Below, one piece after another: positions 23,815-33,176 of a stretch of DNA of 33,828 nucleotides (its first letter is position 1; every line of letters starts with the position of its first letter). Position numbers and translations under genes: made by a program. The notes below the pieces were generated by a model. The model did no database searches. It was given only the letters and a program-made list of their open reading frames with translations, and had not been told where the DNA came from. This stretch comes from Acidobacteriota bacterium (GTDB lineage: Bacteria > Acidobacteriota > Thermoanaerobaculia > Multivoradales > J023), in assembly GCA_029263315.1 (NCBI GenBank), contig JAJCXR010000006.1, forward strand, positions 1-33,828. Reading direction: 5' to 3'.

Positions 23815-26174
23815 GGAGCCTCCTCGCGCAGAGCTTCGATAGGAGGGGCAAGGGCGGCATAGAGCCGTCCCATGGCATCGACGGTCTGCTCGATGACCCT
23901 GGGCCAGATCGACTCGTCGACCCAGCCGCCTTCTATACCGTGGCTGATCCTACAAGCACGTTTCTCGTCCAACCGCTGCCAGCTTAGGGGGCCACCGAAG
24001 GTTTGCTCTACTGCTTCCTTCTGTAAATGGAGCGCATCATAGAAACGTTTGTTTTCGGCCGCATCGGGTCCGTCAATGTAGAGCTCGACTCGGGTCTCCT
24101 GTTGGAGCGCTGCAAAAACCCATTCCACACCGTGTCGGCGGGCACTAATCCAATGCCGGCGACCGGCGGAGATTCTTCCATGCAGATCAGAGCGTTGTTG
24201 GGCAATGCTGAGTAGACGGGTCCAGAAAGCTCGGCGGGCCGTCAGGTATTCAGGGCGGTTCGCGTAGCTATCGGAAGTTTCCTCGGAGTCGGTGATGGAG
24301 TCGTGGACCGCTGGCTTGAGACCGTCAAGATCAAGCCGAGATGGGTTCCACACACATTCCGCAATACGCAAGTAGAGCTCTTGACGCTCTTTCTGTTCCT
24401 CTGGCCCGAACTGTTCAAGGGACCGAAAGGGTAGACCCGTCTCATCACGCAGAGCGCGGAACGTCGGGTTGTTCTGATAGGCCAAAGGGTGCAGGCTGCG
24501 GGCCAGCAGGTTGCAGCTATTGGCCAAGTAGGCGTCCCGCTTCTCTTCGTAGGTGGCGGCGCCCAGACTCTGGTTGAGGCCGCTCTGGAGCAGTAGGAGC
24601 CCGCCGATGCGGTTTCTTGCAGATGCGAATTCTGAGGGGTGATCGAACCATTGGCGGAAGCGGCCGTAGTGGTCCGCCCAGATGTGCTCGATCTCGAACT
24701 GGCGCGCCCGTCCCTGGGAGATCAGGTCCTCGAAATGGCAGGCTAGCCCGCATTGATCGTCGACCCAATGGGTGAGCCGGGCAAGGATGTGCCGGATCTG
24801 TCGGTAATTCTGCTTGTGCAGGCTGAAGCCTGGCTCAGTGGCAAATCCTTCTGTTTGTTCGTCGAGCTGTCCGCGCAGGTAGACCGATAGGTCCTCGACA
24901 TCGCGGTTTCGTAGCTCTTTGGTGAGCTGGAAGACGGTATAGCGCATCGAAGAGTACGTGTTGGTGCGGAAGTTCCACGCCCGCCTGGCCAGCCAAATAT
25001 CGAGGTAATCAGCCACGAGGGCGACTTTGCGGTGTACCGTCTTGGCGTCGTCATGCGGGGTGAGCGGTGCCAACAGGACCTGCGTCTGCAACGTGAAGGC
25101 ACGGTCTTCGTTGTAGCGGATCGATTCCCAGCCGTCGGTAAGGCGGGAGGCCGCACGTAGGATATCGAGGTAGTGCCGGGCATAGAAATCGAGGTCTCGG
25201 CAGACGAAGCGCTTGAAATCGTCCTCAGCCACAATGCCGAGAAGCTCGGGCTTTTCCCGAACCCAGCGGTGAAACTCCCGACCGATGCGCTCGAAGTCCT
25301 TGTTTTCGGCTCCCTTTCTCCCGGGGCGAATGGACACCGCATGGCGGGCCCGCAGCCAGTCCTTGAAGAAGTCCACGTCCTGCTGATCGCCTAGCCCCTT
25401 GAGCTGCTGCATGCGCTGTCGCCAGACGCGGTTGACCTTGTGAAGGTCGTCCTCCCGGCGGATCTTCGACAACACATAACCCTTGAGCATTTCCGGCAGG
25501 CTGAGGGAGAGACCACGGTCGTTCATGGTTTCGAAGATGGTGTAGGCGTCTTCGTCGGAGTAGGCTTCAATCACCACCAAGTGCACGTTTTCGAGGAACC
25601 AGTCGAGGAAAAAGGGGAGCGCGTCGCCGGTCAGCTCTTCGGGGAAGAGGCCCGCCAGATTACGATACTGCGCCTCGATGTTGCGAACCGACTCGATGGC
25701 CTCACTCGTGTCGATCGGTATCCCGTCGAGAAGAGCTTGCAGGATCGGCTCCCGGTCGTCCACGTCGAGGTTGAAGCTCTTACGGCCGTATTTCTCCGAA
25801 TAGATCAAATTGCTGACGTCAATGGCGTCTTTGCGGTCGGCCTGGAGGTGATGCAGGTAGATCAGCAGCAGGGTCAGCGTCGTCAGGCGTTGTTGTCCGT
25901 CGACGATAAAGCGTTGGCCTCGTTTGTGGCTGAGCACGATGGAGCCGAGGAAGTAGTGGCTGTAATGCTCCACCTGGTGGCGCTCGTGATCTGGCTCGTG
26001 ATGATCGCGGAATTTGAGGGTCAGATCCTCCACCAGCTCGCGGATTTGACGTTCTTGCCAGGCATACTCCCGCTGATAGGAGTCGATGGCATACTTGGCC
26101 TTGTCGAGCACCTCGCGGACGGTACGGGCACGGCCTTCGATGGTTTTGATGGGTTCGTTGTGTGTCATATTCAC
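23811..26174 (-). CDS. GmrSD-like DUF262-DUF1524 nuclease fused to DUF4268
   Basis: A 787-aa fusion (numbered from the GTG at 26174; an ATG two codons later is also possible). Residues 18-250 are DUF262, a ParB-like NTPase fold, with YQREYAWQ (33-40), VDGQQRLTTL (91-100) and FETMNDRGLSLS (214-225). Residues about 440-600 are DUF1524, an HNH-type nuclease, with FEIEHIW (493-499) and N521. These two parts make up GmrSD, a type IV enzyme that cuts modified phage DNA. Residues about 643-787 resemble DUF4268, whose function is unknown. Here the gene sits inside a type I RM operon, overlapping hsdR. It may add cleavage of modified DNA that escapes HsdR. Confidence 0.88.
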   Translation of the reverse strand: MNMTHNEPIKTIEGRARTVREVLDKAKYAIDSYQREYAWQERQIRELVEDLTLKFRDHHEPDHERHQVEHYSHYFLGSIVLSHKRGQRFIVDGQQRLTTLTLLLIYLHHLQADRKDAIDVSNLIYSEKYGRKSFNLDVDDREPILQALLDGIPIDTSEAIESVRNIEAQYRNLAGLFPEELTGDALPFFLDWFLENVHLVVIEAYSDEDAYTIFETMNDRGLSLSLPEMLKGYVLSKIRREDDLHKVNRVWRQRMQQLKGLGDQQDVDFFKDWLRARHAVSIRPGRKGAENKDFERIGREFHRWVREKPELLGIVAEDDFKRFVCRDLDFYARHYLDILRAASRLTDGWESIRYNEDRAFTLQTQVLLAPLTPHDDAKTVHRKVALVADYLDIWLARRAWNFRTNTYSSMRYTVFQLTKELRNRDVEDLSVYLRGQLDEQTEGFATEPGFSLHKQNYRQIRHILARLTHWVDDQCGLACHFEDLISQGRARQFEIEHIWADHYGRFRQWFDHPSEFASARNRIGGLLLLQSGLNQSLGAATYEEKRDAYLANSCNLLARSLHPLAYQNNPTFRALRDETGLPFRSLEQFGPEEQKERQELYLRIAECVWNPSRLDLDGLKPAVHDSITDSEETSDSYANRPEYLTARRAFWTRLLSIAQQRSDLHGRISAGRRHWISARRHGVEWVFAALQQETRVELYIDGPDAAENKRFYDALHLQKEAVEQTFGGPLSWQRLDEKRACRISHGIEGGWVDESIWPRVIEQTVDAMGRLYAALAPPIEALREEAP

Positions 26175-26205
26175 TACACCTTGGCTCTTTTAGGTGAGAT
26201 TGTCT

Positions 26206-26916
26206 CTAGTGTTCCCGCTGGGACCAGTTGGGGCCTCTGAGGACTTCAATGATCGCTGTAGTTCCTTGCATCATTCTCACGTATTCGAGGTGACCGGGCT
26301 GCAAACCATGGCGCGTACGCCGCATCAAGGAATCCGAGAGCTCTGCGGAGCAGACGAGAAATAGCCGGGCAGGATGCCAATCTTTTCCGTAGTGGAGACC
26401 TTTCAGGTCAGTGAAGACTCCAAGGGACCTCAGATCCTTACGTTCTTTGCGGTTACCATCACGATCGCTGGCGACATCGGAGATCTCGAAGCGCGCTTCG
26501 CAGCCTTCGTCATCGACGAGGATCAAGTCGTTGTCAGCAATCGTTGAGCTATGCTCTTCTTGAACTCTCTTCGAGCTACCGGTCGTGGGATGGCAGACTT
26601 TGATCGTCTTGAATTCCCTCAGGTGAGTCTGGGCCCAGTCCAAAGCATCGAGAAGCCGTTCGACGTTAGCGCATTGGTTGACGATTTCGGCAAAGGAGTG
26701 TTCTTCGGCTGCATTTTTGACCAACGAGGGCCGACCCTCTCGCGGGAGGAGCACTTTGTCGCGTTTGACTTCTTGGCCCCAGCTTTCGGTTGGAAAGCGC
26801 CTGAGGTCACCGAGGGAAGCCTTGGCACTTTCGACGATGAAACGGTGGGCCTTGAGAATCGCGGCCTGGCCGTCTAGGATTTTATAGTCGTAGATAGAAT
26901 CGATGAGGTGGGGCAT
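26206..26916 (-). CDS. Unknown 236-aa protein inside the RM operon
   Basis: The ATG at 26916 has AGAGGT eight bases upstream; the frame is open to 26967 but overlaps hsdS there. The protein begins MPHLIDSIYDYKILDGQAAI. The middle (about 130-175) reads NDLILVDDEGCEARFEISDV then ASDRDGNRKERKDLRSLGVF. The acidic-then-Lys arrangement is vaguely nuclease-like, but I cannot claim a PD-(D/E)xK fold. The C-terminus carries HPARLFLVCSAELSDSLMRR. It lies between hsdS and the GmrSD-like gene on the same strand, with a 31-base gap to the latter, so it is probably a co-transcribed accessory defence protein. No signal or membrane segment. Confidence 0.72.
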   Translation of the reverse strand: MPHLIDSIYDYKILDGQAAILKAHRFIVESAKASLGDLRRFPTESWGQEVKRDKVLLPREGRPSLVKNAAEEHSFAEIVNQCANVERLLDALDWAQTHLREFKTIKVCHPTTGSSKRVQEEHSSTIADNDLILVDDEGCEARFEISDVASDRDGNRKERKDLRSLGVFTDLKGLHYGKDWHPARLFLVCSAELSDSLMRRTRHGLQPGHLEYVRMMQGTTAIIEVLRGPNWSQREH

Positions 26917-26954
26917 TTTTGTAACCTCTTGGTTTGGGTCGTCAATCGATAGGT

Positions 26955-28283
26955 TTACTGATTGCACTCTGCTGTCCGTTTGGACGTCTTGGGCGACTCT
27001 ATTCCCGGAGGAAGGGTGCGAACGCGACCCGTCAGCAAGTCATGCATCAGGCCCTTTTTGAGAGTCTGGAGTTTCTTCAAATCTTCAGTTTCTTGCCGGA
27101 CCCGAGTGTCTAGGTGCGCGATTGTAGCCTCTATCCGCTCTTGCTCTGGCGGAGAAGGAACTGCAATCTTGAGAGATTCAAGTTGACTCTGAGATATGTT
27201 TCTCTGTCCACTACTACCGCTAAGCAGGCGTTGGACCTGTTGCCGAGTCCGGGGGCCTTCCATGAGAAAAGAAAGGTACTTCTTCCTGATGAGATGTCCT
27301 GGGACGAGTCTCAGTGTCTTGTCAGACAACATTAGACGGCTTGGCGTAGATTCAACGTAGACTGTGCGAGCTACCAGTGTTGCTACCCCGTTCGCTCTCA
27401 CGCAGAGGACATCCCCGAGACTAACTTCAAGTGATTCCATAGGTTGAAGGTTCGCTGGAAGGAGCTTGGTCTCTTGAGGACGATAAATGCCTCCAGAAAC
27501 GGCACTCACCTTGAGGACCCCCCACTGGCCTGGTTTGGGTGTTTCGTCCAGGCAGTTTGGGCTCCATCCGGCATCAATTCTTTCCAGAACCTTCCCCAAC
27601 CGCCGAACCTCCCACCCCCGCGGAATCAACCCCAACTCCGACTCCTTGAACTGCTCCGGAAACCGCACCGGATCCCGAAGCTCCCCATTCTCATCCACCC
27701 CACGGGTCAGCAGATCATGCAACAACCCCTGCTTCATCTGCTCCAACTTCGCAATCACCTGCTCCGTCTTGCGGATGGCCTCGTCGAGCGTGTCGAGGAT
27801 CTCGGCGATGCGGTGTTGTTCGGGGAGGGGAGGGAGGTCGATCTCCAAATCTCCAATCTGTCTCTGGTTAACTGAAGGTAAGGCGCCGGGCTGCACCAAT
27901 CCACAGAAGTCTATGGTCTGGAACCACCAATATAGCCACCCTGGGTCTGCGGTTCCGTCTGCAACTGCCACCATCATGTTGTTGTCTACCAGTGAACTCC
28001 TAGAAAGGATTCGACGTCGATTGAGGAGAAGAGCTGCCCCAACTTTTGCGAATGCTATACTTTGTGCAGGCGCTGGCTTCCAACCTTGTCGAGCTGCAAT
28101 GCTTTTTGAGACATAATGATTGGCCCGAGTCATGAAGCGCTCGTTGCCGGGCAATGACATGTCGCTGACTTTATAGAAGGGTAGCTCATCCGAAACGCGA
28201 CCTTGGAGATGTTCCGGGAAACCGAAACCTCCTAGAAGAATGGCAAGTTCTTTGAGGCGAGTTCTGCTCCAATCAGCACACAT
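26955..28283 (-). CDS. hsdS: Type I restriction enzyme specificity subunit
   Basis: The 442-aa DNA-recognition subunit that pairs with HsdM. It has the usual two-half layout. The first target-recognition domain (about 1-150) is followed by conserved helix 1 (about 150-205, [40 protein letters not shown]). The second target-recognition domain (about 215-375) is followed by conserved helix 2 ([37 protein letters not shown]). Two half-site domains imply an asymmetric bipartite target. The ATG at 28283 overlaps the hsdM end by 11 bases. Earlier in-frame starts lie inside hsdM and are disfavoured. The second recognition domain is visibly less GC-rich than hsdM, as expected for exchangeable segments. 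Confidence 0.93.
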   Translation of the reverse strand: MCADWSRTRLKELAILLGGFGFPEHLQGRVSDELPFYKVSDMSLPGNERFMTRANHYVSKSIAARQGWKPAPAQSIAFAKVGAALLLNRRRILSRSSLVDNNMMVAVADGTADPGWLYWWFQTIDFCGLVQPGALPSVNQRQIGDLEIDLPPLPEQHRIAEILDTLDEAIRKTEQVIAKLEQMKQGLLHDLLTRGVDENGELRDPVRFPEQFKESELGLIPRGWEVRRLGKVLERIDAGWSPNCLDETPKPGQWGVLKVSAVSGGIYRPQETKLLPANLQPMESLEVSLGDVLCVRANGVATLVARTVYVESTPSRLMLSDKTLRLVPGHLIRKKYLSFLMEGPRTRQQVQRLLSGSSGQRNISQSQLESLKIAVPSPPEQERIEATIAHLDTRVRQETEDLKKLQTLKKGLMHDLLTGRVRTLPPGIESPKTSKRTAECNQ

Positions 28284-30705
28284 AACCCAACTCCCGCAAA
28301 AACCCATCCAACCGCCCCTTCGCCAAATCCCTCTCCGCCTCCACATCCCGCAACGTCACCCGATACTTCGTCCACCAGCCCTCCACCGCCGACACCACCC
28401 GCTGCCGGTGCGCCACCACCCGACGCTCCAGCTCCTGGGTCAGGTCGTCCCGCAGCAGCCCCAACACCAGCTCCCGGGCCTGCGACCCGTCGACCTCTTC
28501 CTCGGCGGTCTCCAGACGCTCCGCAAAACCCGTGCGCAGCGCTTTCTGTCGTTTCTTGGCCGCGGTCAGCTGCTTCTTCAGGGCCTTGATCTCATCCTCC
28601 GACAGGCGTTCCCCGTCGTCCTCCGCGTCTTCGTCCCCGTCTTCATCCCCATCGTCGCCCGTGCTGGCCGGAGCGGTCGCCGCCTTGATCTGGCCATCCA
28701 GCTCGGCGACGCGGCTCTCCGCTTCGGCGATGTCTTCGAGAAACTCAGGCAACAGCCGCCGCACCAGCTTGTGGTCGAGGGGATCGCCCTTGCGGGCGTT
28801 GTCTTCCAAGGCGGTCAGGATGGTGGCCACCCAGCCTTCGACGACGCCATCGAAGTCCCGGGCCATCAAGGTCTTCAAATCGAACACCACCTCCCCCCAC
28901 CAGGTGGCGACGGCACCCACCACCTGGAAGCGGTCGAGTAGCCCCACCGGCACCAAGGCGTCCTCAAACGAGGCCAGCAGCTCGGCCCGCAAGGTCATCA
29001 AGGCTTGGCTGGTGGGCAGCGCCGCCAGACGACCCTGATGCGCCGTCCACCAGCTGTCGAAAGCATCGCTCAGGGCTTGCTCTCGGCGGCGTACCCCGGC
29101 GTCGTCCTCGATGCGGGCTTTGAGGTCGCCCAGCTCCGTCAAGTCGGGGTGGAAGTCATAGTAGCGTTCGTCCCGTTCCACCAGCAGGTGCATGGGCTCG
29201 AAGCCATGGGCGGCGAAGAGGTCCCCCTGGGCGGCGACCTCGGCCTTGGGTACGCCTCCCAGCAAGTGGGCCCGTACGTCGTGGGGCTCCGGTGGGGGGG
29301 CGTTGTCGGCGTAGCGACGGATGTTGAGGTTGTAGTCGTGCTTCGCCAGGTCATCGTGGGAGACCACCGCGGCGAAGCCGGGGATATCGGCGTAGCGCTG
29401 GTAGGCGCTGACGATCTTCTCGATGTGCTCGGCGTCGAGGTAGTTCTGGGCCCGGCCCGAGCGGTACTCGGCGTCGGCGTTGATGAACAGCACCTTGCCC
29501 CGTCGCGCCTCGGGTTTGGCGTCCTTGGCCCGTAGCACCAGGATGCAGGCGGGAATGCCGGTGCCGTAGAAGAGGTTTGGCGCCAGGCCGATGACGGCGT
29601 CGAGCAGGTCGTCTTCGATGAAGCCTTGGCGGATGTCTTTCTCGGCGCCGCCGCGGAAGAGCACCCCGTGGGGCATGACAGTGCACACCATGCCCCCGGG
29701 TCGCAGCACGGAGGCCATGTGCTGCACGAACATCAAATCCGCCTTCTTGCCCGATTCGGGGCAGAAGCCGTAGGGGAAGCGCTCGCGGAAGGGCAAGCCC
29801 TCCTGCGAGTAGTTTTGCGAGAACGGCGGGTTGGTCAGCACCCGGTCGAAGCGCATCAGCTCGCCGCCTTCCAGGTGGAGCGGCTCTGCCAGGGTGTCGC
29901 CGTTGCGCAGGTCGGCGTCGGCGATGCCGTGCAGGATCATGTTCATCTTCGAGATCGACCACACGCCGCCGTTGTCCTCTTGGCCATAGAGCCCCAGGTT
30001 GCGCGGGTTGCCGCCGTGCTCTGCCAGGTGCTCGGCGCTCAAGATCAACATGCCGCCGGAGCCGCAGCAAGGGTCATAGACCCGCATGCCCTCCTGCGGA
30101 TCCGCCAGACGCACCATCATGCGCACCACCGAGCGGGGGGTGTAGAACTCGCCCCCCTTCTTGCCCGCCGAGTCGGCGAACTCACCGATCAAGTACTCGT
30201 AGGCTGCCCCCAGCAGGTCGGGGAACTCGAAGTCCTCATTGCGCAGTCGGTGCTTGTTGAAATGCTGGATCAGCTGCCGCAGCTTCTTGTCCGGCAGCCT
30301 CGACTTGCCCACCGTGCGGGTGAAGTCGATGTGGTGCAGCACCCCCTCGAGGCCGCTGTTCTCCTCTTCCAGCGCCGCCAGGGCCCGGTTGAGGCCGTCG
30401 CCGACATGGTCGTGCAGCTCGTCGCGCAAGTGGGCCCAGCGGGCCTCGTCGGGGACGAAGAACGTCTTCTCGTAATAGCTCTTGGAACCGGCTCGTTGCT
30501 CCGCCTGCGCCCTGCTCCGGTCGCCGCGGGCCAGCTGCTCGGCGACGATGGTGTCGTACTGTTGTTCGAAGACGTCGGAGCAACGCTTCAGAAACAGCAT
30601 GCCGAAGATGTATTCCTTGAACTCCGAAGCGTCCATCTTGCCGCGCAGGATGTCGGCGGCAGCGAAAAGGTGGCCTTCGAGCTGGCGTAGGGTCAGCTGG
30701 GGCAT
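28273..30705 (-). CDS. hsdM: Type I restriction enzyme methyltransferase subunit
   Basis: An 810-aa N6-adenine methyltransferase. The helical HsdM N-terminal domain covers about 5-150 ([20 protein letters not shown]). The methylase core has [11 protein letters not shown] (187-197), the SAM motif DPCCGSGG (211-218) and the catalytic NPPF (292-295). It is longer than the usual 480-550 aa. The extra C-terminal ~250 residues hold a very acidic stretch ([15 protein letters not shown], about 675-690) and a coiled-coil segment ([20 protein letters not shown]). That part resembles long HsdM variants in operons with extra genes. The stop overlaps hsdS by 11 bases. A 132-base gap separates it from the upstream PD-(D/E)xK gene. 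Confidence 0.95.
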   Translation of the reverse strand: MPQLTLRQLEGHLFAAADILRGKMDASEFKEYIFGMLFLKRCSDVFEQQYDTIVAEQLARGDRSRAQAEQRAGSKSYYEKTFFVPDEARWAHLRDELHDHVGDGLNRALAALEEENSGLEGVLHHIDFTRTVGKSRLPDKKLRQLIQHFNKHRLRNEDFEFPDLLGAAYEYLIGEFADSAGKKGGEFYTPRSVVRMMVRLADPQEGMRVYDPCCGSGGMLILSAEHLAEHGGNPRNLGLYGQEDNGGVWSISKMNMILHGIADADLRNGDTLAEPLHLEGGELMRFDRVLTNPPFSQNYSQEGLPFRERFPYGFCPESGKKADLMFVQHMASVLRPGGMVCTVMPHGVLFRGGAEKDIRQGFIEDDLLDAVIGLAPNLFYGTGIPACILVLRAKDAKPEARRGKVLFINADAEYRSGRAQNYLDAEHIEKIVSAYQRYADIPGFAAVVSHDDLAKHDYNLNIRRYADNAPPPEPHDVRAHLLGGVPKAEVAAQGDLFAAHGFEPMHLLVERDERYYDFHPDLTELGDLKARIEDDAGVRRREQALSDAFDSWWTAHQGRLAALPTSQALMTLRAELLASFEDALVPVGLLDRFQVVGAVATWWGEVVFDLKTLMARDFDGVVEGWVATILTALEDNARKGDPLDHKLVRRLLPEFLEDIAEAESRVAELDGQIKAATAPASTGDDGDEDGDEDAEDDGERLSEDEIKALKKQLTAAKKRQKALRTGFAERLETAEEEVDGSQARELVLGLLRDDLTQELERRVVAHRQRVVSAVEGWWTKYRVTLRDVEAERDLAKGRLDGFLRELGYVC

Positions 30706-30837
30706 AAACGGTGGGTCCTCTCCCTGGATGTTCTTTGAGACGGTGAGCGCTGCGTGGCGCTGCGTCCAAGCAAGTGATGTTGCGTCGAGCTGATGATAGC
30801 GGGTGGGGGAGGGGAGGTCGAGACAGACGGAGCGATG

Positions 30838-31929
30838 CTACCGATTTAGCTCCGCGACGAGCCAATCCAGAACTTTCAAGAATCCCGCCATCGCTTCTGG
30901 TGACTGGAGGTAGGTGTAGTGCAGAGATGGATAGCTTCCGTCCGGCGGGATGCTGGCGCCTGTTGCCTGGTGGACCTTGTCGGCGAGCTCCTGGCGCATC
31001 TCGATGGGCTGGAAGCGCGGCCCCATGCGGACGAGCTGGAGATAGATGGCGACAGGATGCTCATACAAATAGAGGGGCTTCAGATCTCCATGGGGCGTCT
31101 CCAGAATCAGATTGAGACCCGCGGACTTGAGGCCCTTTCCCCCTTCGACCCGGAAACCATTCCCTTTCGCCCATGCGAGCAGACGTCGGCCGATCTCCTG
31201 GTCTGCAGGCTCGAGCCTGCCCAGGTAGGACGCTTCATCCCATTGTTTCGGAGCGGAGGGTGGGGGTTCGGCGATCTTGCCGATGACCCGGGGCACCAGC
31301 GTTTGTCGACCTTCTCCCTCGAATTGGCGAATCTCGACCGCCAGCACTTCTGTCTCTCGCATCTGGCGGTTCAGAAACTCGACGATCTGCTGAAGCTCCG
31401 AAGGAATCTTGTCGGCGACAAAAAGCAGCCGGATTCTCTCCAGCCTGAGATTGGTTTCGACCTTCTGCCAGAACGCTTCCTCATCGGCCTCCGGTCCCAG
31501 GAAATCGTACAGCGCCTGATCGGCGAGGATCCCGTCCTTCACACAGCGCAGCTCGAATTCCGACCGTATCTTCTCGACCGGCCAGTAGGTCACCGCGTTG
31601 GCTGCATACTCCAGCAACTGGCCGACGACCTGTCGCCGAATGCCAGTGTTTGAGCTGCGCTTGACCTCCACCAGTGTCGGGATCCCGTCCTGGTCGACGA
31701 AGAGGTGGTCGACGGACCAACGTCCAGATCCAGCCTCCTCGCCGGGGATCCCAGCCTCCCGTTTGATCAGTAGCCAACGCCTGGGATGGTCAGCGTCGAT
31801 CAGCTCACCGGCCAGAAGATCGGGATAGTCCGCCAACAGGGTCTGGAGCAGGTCTTCGGACTCGTAAGGTGCCTCCACCAGGGGGACGAGCTTGCTCTGG
31901 CGATCGACGAGGAAGATTTTTCCGTTCAT
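30838..31929 (-). CDS. PD-(D/E)xK nuclease-fold protein upstream of hsdM
   Basis: A 363-aa protein with a likely nuclease core at about 50-125: D74 in WSVDHLFVDQDG, then E88-V-K90 in PTLVEVKRSSNTGIRRQVVG and LLEYAANAVTYWP. This order (D, ~14 residues, ExK) fits the PD-(D/E)xK superfamily, of the kind seen in accessory genes of restriction loci. The C-terminal half (about 230-363) includes LNLILETPHGDLKPLYLYEH and may be a separate domain. It is the first gene on the strand that leads into hsdM, so it may share the operon promoter. Whether it cleaves DNA or only binds it is unknown. The ATG at 31929 has no strong Shine-Dalgarno. Confidence 0.82.
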   Translation of the reverse strand: MNGKIFLVDRQSKLVPLVEAPYESEDLLQTLLADYPDLLAGELIDADHPRRWLLIKREAGIPGEEAGSGRWSVDHLFVDQDGIPTLVEVKRSSNTGIRRQVVGQLLEYAANAVTYWPVEKIRSEFELRCVKDGILADQALYDFLGPEADEEAFWQKVETNLRLERIRLLFVADKIPSELQQIVEFLNRQMRETEVLAVEIRQFEGEGRQTLVPRVIGKIAEPPPSAPKQWDEASYLGRLEPADQEIGRRLLAWAKGNGFRVEGGKGLKSAGLNLILETPHGDLKPLYLYEHPVAIYLQLVRMGPRFQPIEMRQELADKVHQATGASIPPDGSYPSLHYTYLQSPEAMAGFLKVLDWLVAELNR

Positions 31930-32139
31930 TCAGGAGAGCTTTCTTCTTGGGAGTTGATCTGGACTGAATCGAGCCTACCAGGTCGATTCTATTCAGCCGC
32001 GAGGATTTGACGATGTGCAACCTTGCTCATCCGTCCCATCTCGTTGACATCCCACCAGCCAACCTCATAGGACTCCCAGCCCACAAAGAACCGGGCCCCA
32101 CCAGCTCACCCTGGGGTCCCCAAACCTGGGAGAACCGCA
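31930..32139. promoter_or_regulatory. Divergent intergenic region with leader hairpin of RadC module 2
   Basis: This 210-base region separates the minus-strand defence operon from the plus-strand RadC module. On the plus strand TTGACA (32044-32049) is followed 16 bases later by CATAGG, a weak promoter. GGGCCCCA (32093-32100) then pairs with TGGGGTCC (32112-32119), with one G-T pair. The hairpin lies directly before GGGAGA and the ATG at 32140. The same arrangement precedes RadC module 1. No clear promoter for the minus-strand operon was recognised. Confidence 0.5.
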
Positions 32140-32478
32140 ATGCTGATCCATCCCACCGCCGCCCGAAGTGTATCCACTCGAACCGCCCGCAAAGGCCAGC
32201 GACAAGCCGTCCTGCGGAGCACCCGCGGAGATATCACCACCCTCGCCGACGACCTCCGGGCCCTCGATGCCCGTATCGCTGTCATAGTCAAAGAACTGCC
32301 GCAATCGAGCGCGAGCTTCGATGCCCTGGCCGAGCTGGCCGACGGCCTGCGCTGCGTCCAGACCGATCTTCTGTCCGACGCCATCGAGACCCTCGACGCT
32401 TTGTCCTCCCGGGACGAAACCGAGCTACGACGCCGCTTCGATGAACGTCGGGCATGGCGACTGGCGGAAGGAGAGTGA
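32140..32478 (+). CDS. 112-aa RadC partner protein (module 2)
   Basis: A paralogue of the 9000-9338 gene and of the same length. The core SFDALAELADGLRCVQTDLL followed by SDAIETLDALSSRDETELRR aligns with it, whereas the first 40 residues have diverged and become more basic (SVSTRTARKGQRQAVLRSTR). The ATG at 32140 has GGGAGA upstream. The stop overlaps the RadC GTG by four bases, exactly as in module 1. Conservation of the pair and its overlap in two separate places is the best evidence that it is a functional partner of RadC. Function unknown. Confidence 0.78.
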   Translation: MLIHPTAARSVSTRTARKGQRQAVLRSTRGDITTLADDLRALDARIAVIVKELPQSSASFDALAELADGLRCVQTDLLSDAIETLDALSSRDETELRRRFDERRAWRLAEGE

Positions 32479-33176
32479 AAGCCGACGCCACAACCGACGG
32501 GACGCAACGGCAGCTCGGTGGGCAGAATGACAACCTGCCCGATCGCCTCCTGCGCGACGGTCCACGCTCCCTGTCGGACGCCGAGTTGGTGGCCGTCTTG
32601 CTGCACTCCAGTTGCCGTCGCGGCTTGGCGTCGGAGATTGCCAACGACTTGCTGCGCGACCTCGGTGGACTGGCGGGGCTGAGTGAGGTCGACGGCCACT
32701 TGATCGACCGTCCTGGGGTCAGCAAGGTGCGGGCGGCGATCTTGATAGCTGTCCGCGAGCTCGCCGCCCGGCTCGGACGCACCAAGCTACTCGAACGCCA
32801 AGTGCTCGATCACCCTGCCGTCGTCGCCAACTACTTGACCTTGCGATACGCCCGCGCCGACCAGGAAGTCCTCGGCGTCCTTTTCCTCGACACCCACCAC
32901 CGCCTGATCGCCGACTGCGAGTTGTTCCGTGGCACGCTGACGCGCATCCAGGTCGAGCCTCGGCAGATCTTTCGGGAGGCGCTGCGCTATCGAGCGTCCT
33001 CAATTGCTCTGTTCCACACTCATCCCACCGGCGACCCAACGCCATCGGAGGACGACCGTGCCTTCACCCGTCGCATCGATCAGGCGGGCCGTCTGGTGGG
33101 GATTCGATTGGTCGACCACCTGATCCTCGGTGGCCTGGGTCGGTGGACGTCCATGACCCGGCAGGGCCTGATCTGA
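32475..33176 (+). CDS. radC: RadC-family JAMM/MPN domain protein (module 2)
   Basis: A 233-aa protein from a GTG at 32475 that overlaps the partner stop. It has about 16 extra N-terminal residues compared with module 1. The helix-hairpin-helix part is LPDRLLRDGPRSLSDAELVA and GVSKVRAAILIAVRELAARL. The JAMM motif is intact (H181-T-H183, S191, D194 in HTHPTGDPTPSEDD). The two RadC proteins are close relatives, with long identical stretches (DRLLRDG, SLSDAELVAVLLHSSC, LDHPAVVANY), but they are not recent duplicates. They sit about 23 kb apart in inverted orientation around the Rhs and RM genes. Confidence 0.9.
   Translation: MKADATTDGTQRQLGGQNDNLPDRLLRDGPRSLSDAELVAVLLHSSCRRGLASEIANDLLRDLGGLAGLSEVDGHLIDRPGVSKVRAAILIAVRELAARLGRTKLLERQVLDHPAVVANYLTLRYARADQEVLGVLFLDTHHRLIADCELFRGTLTRIQVEPRQIFREALRYRASSIALFHTHPTGDPTPSEDDRAFTRRIDQAGRLVGIRLVDHLILGGLGRWTSMTRQGLI

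Noticed and set aside
29626..30690. 354-aa open frame on the plus strand
   Set aside because: Antisense to the hsdM methylase core; no domain content.
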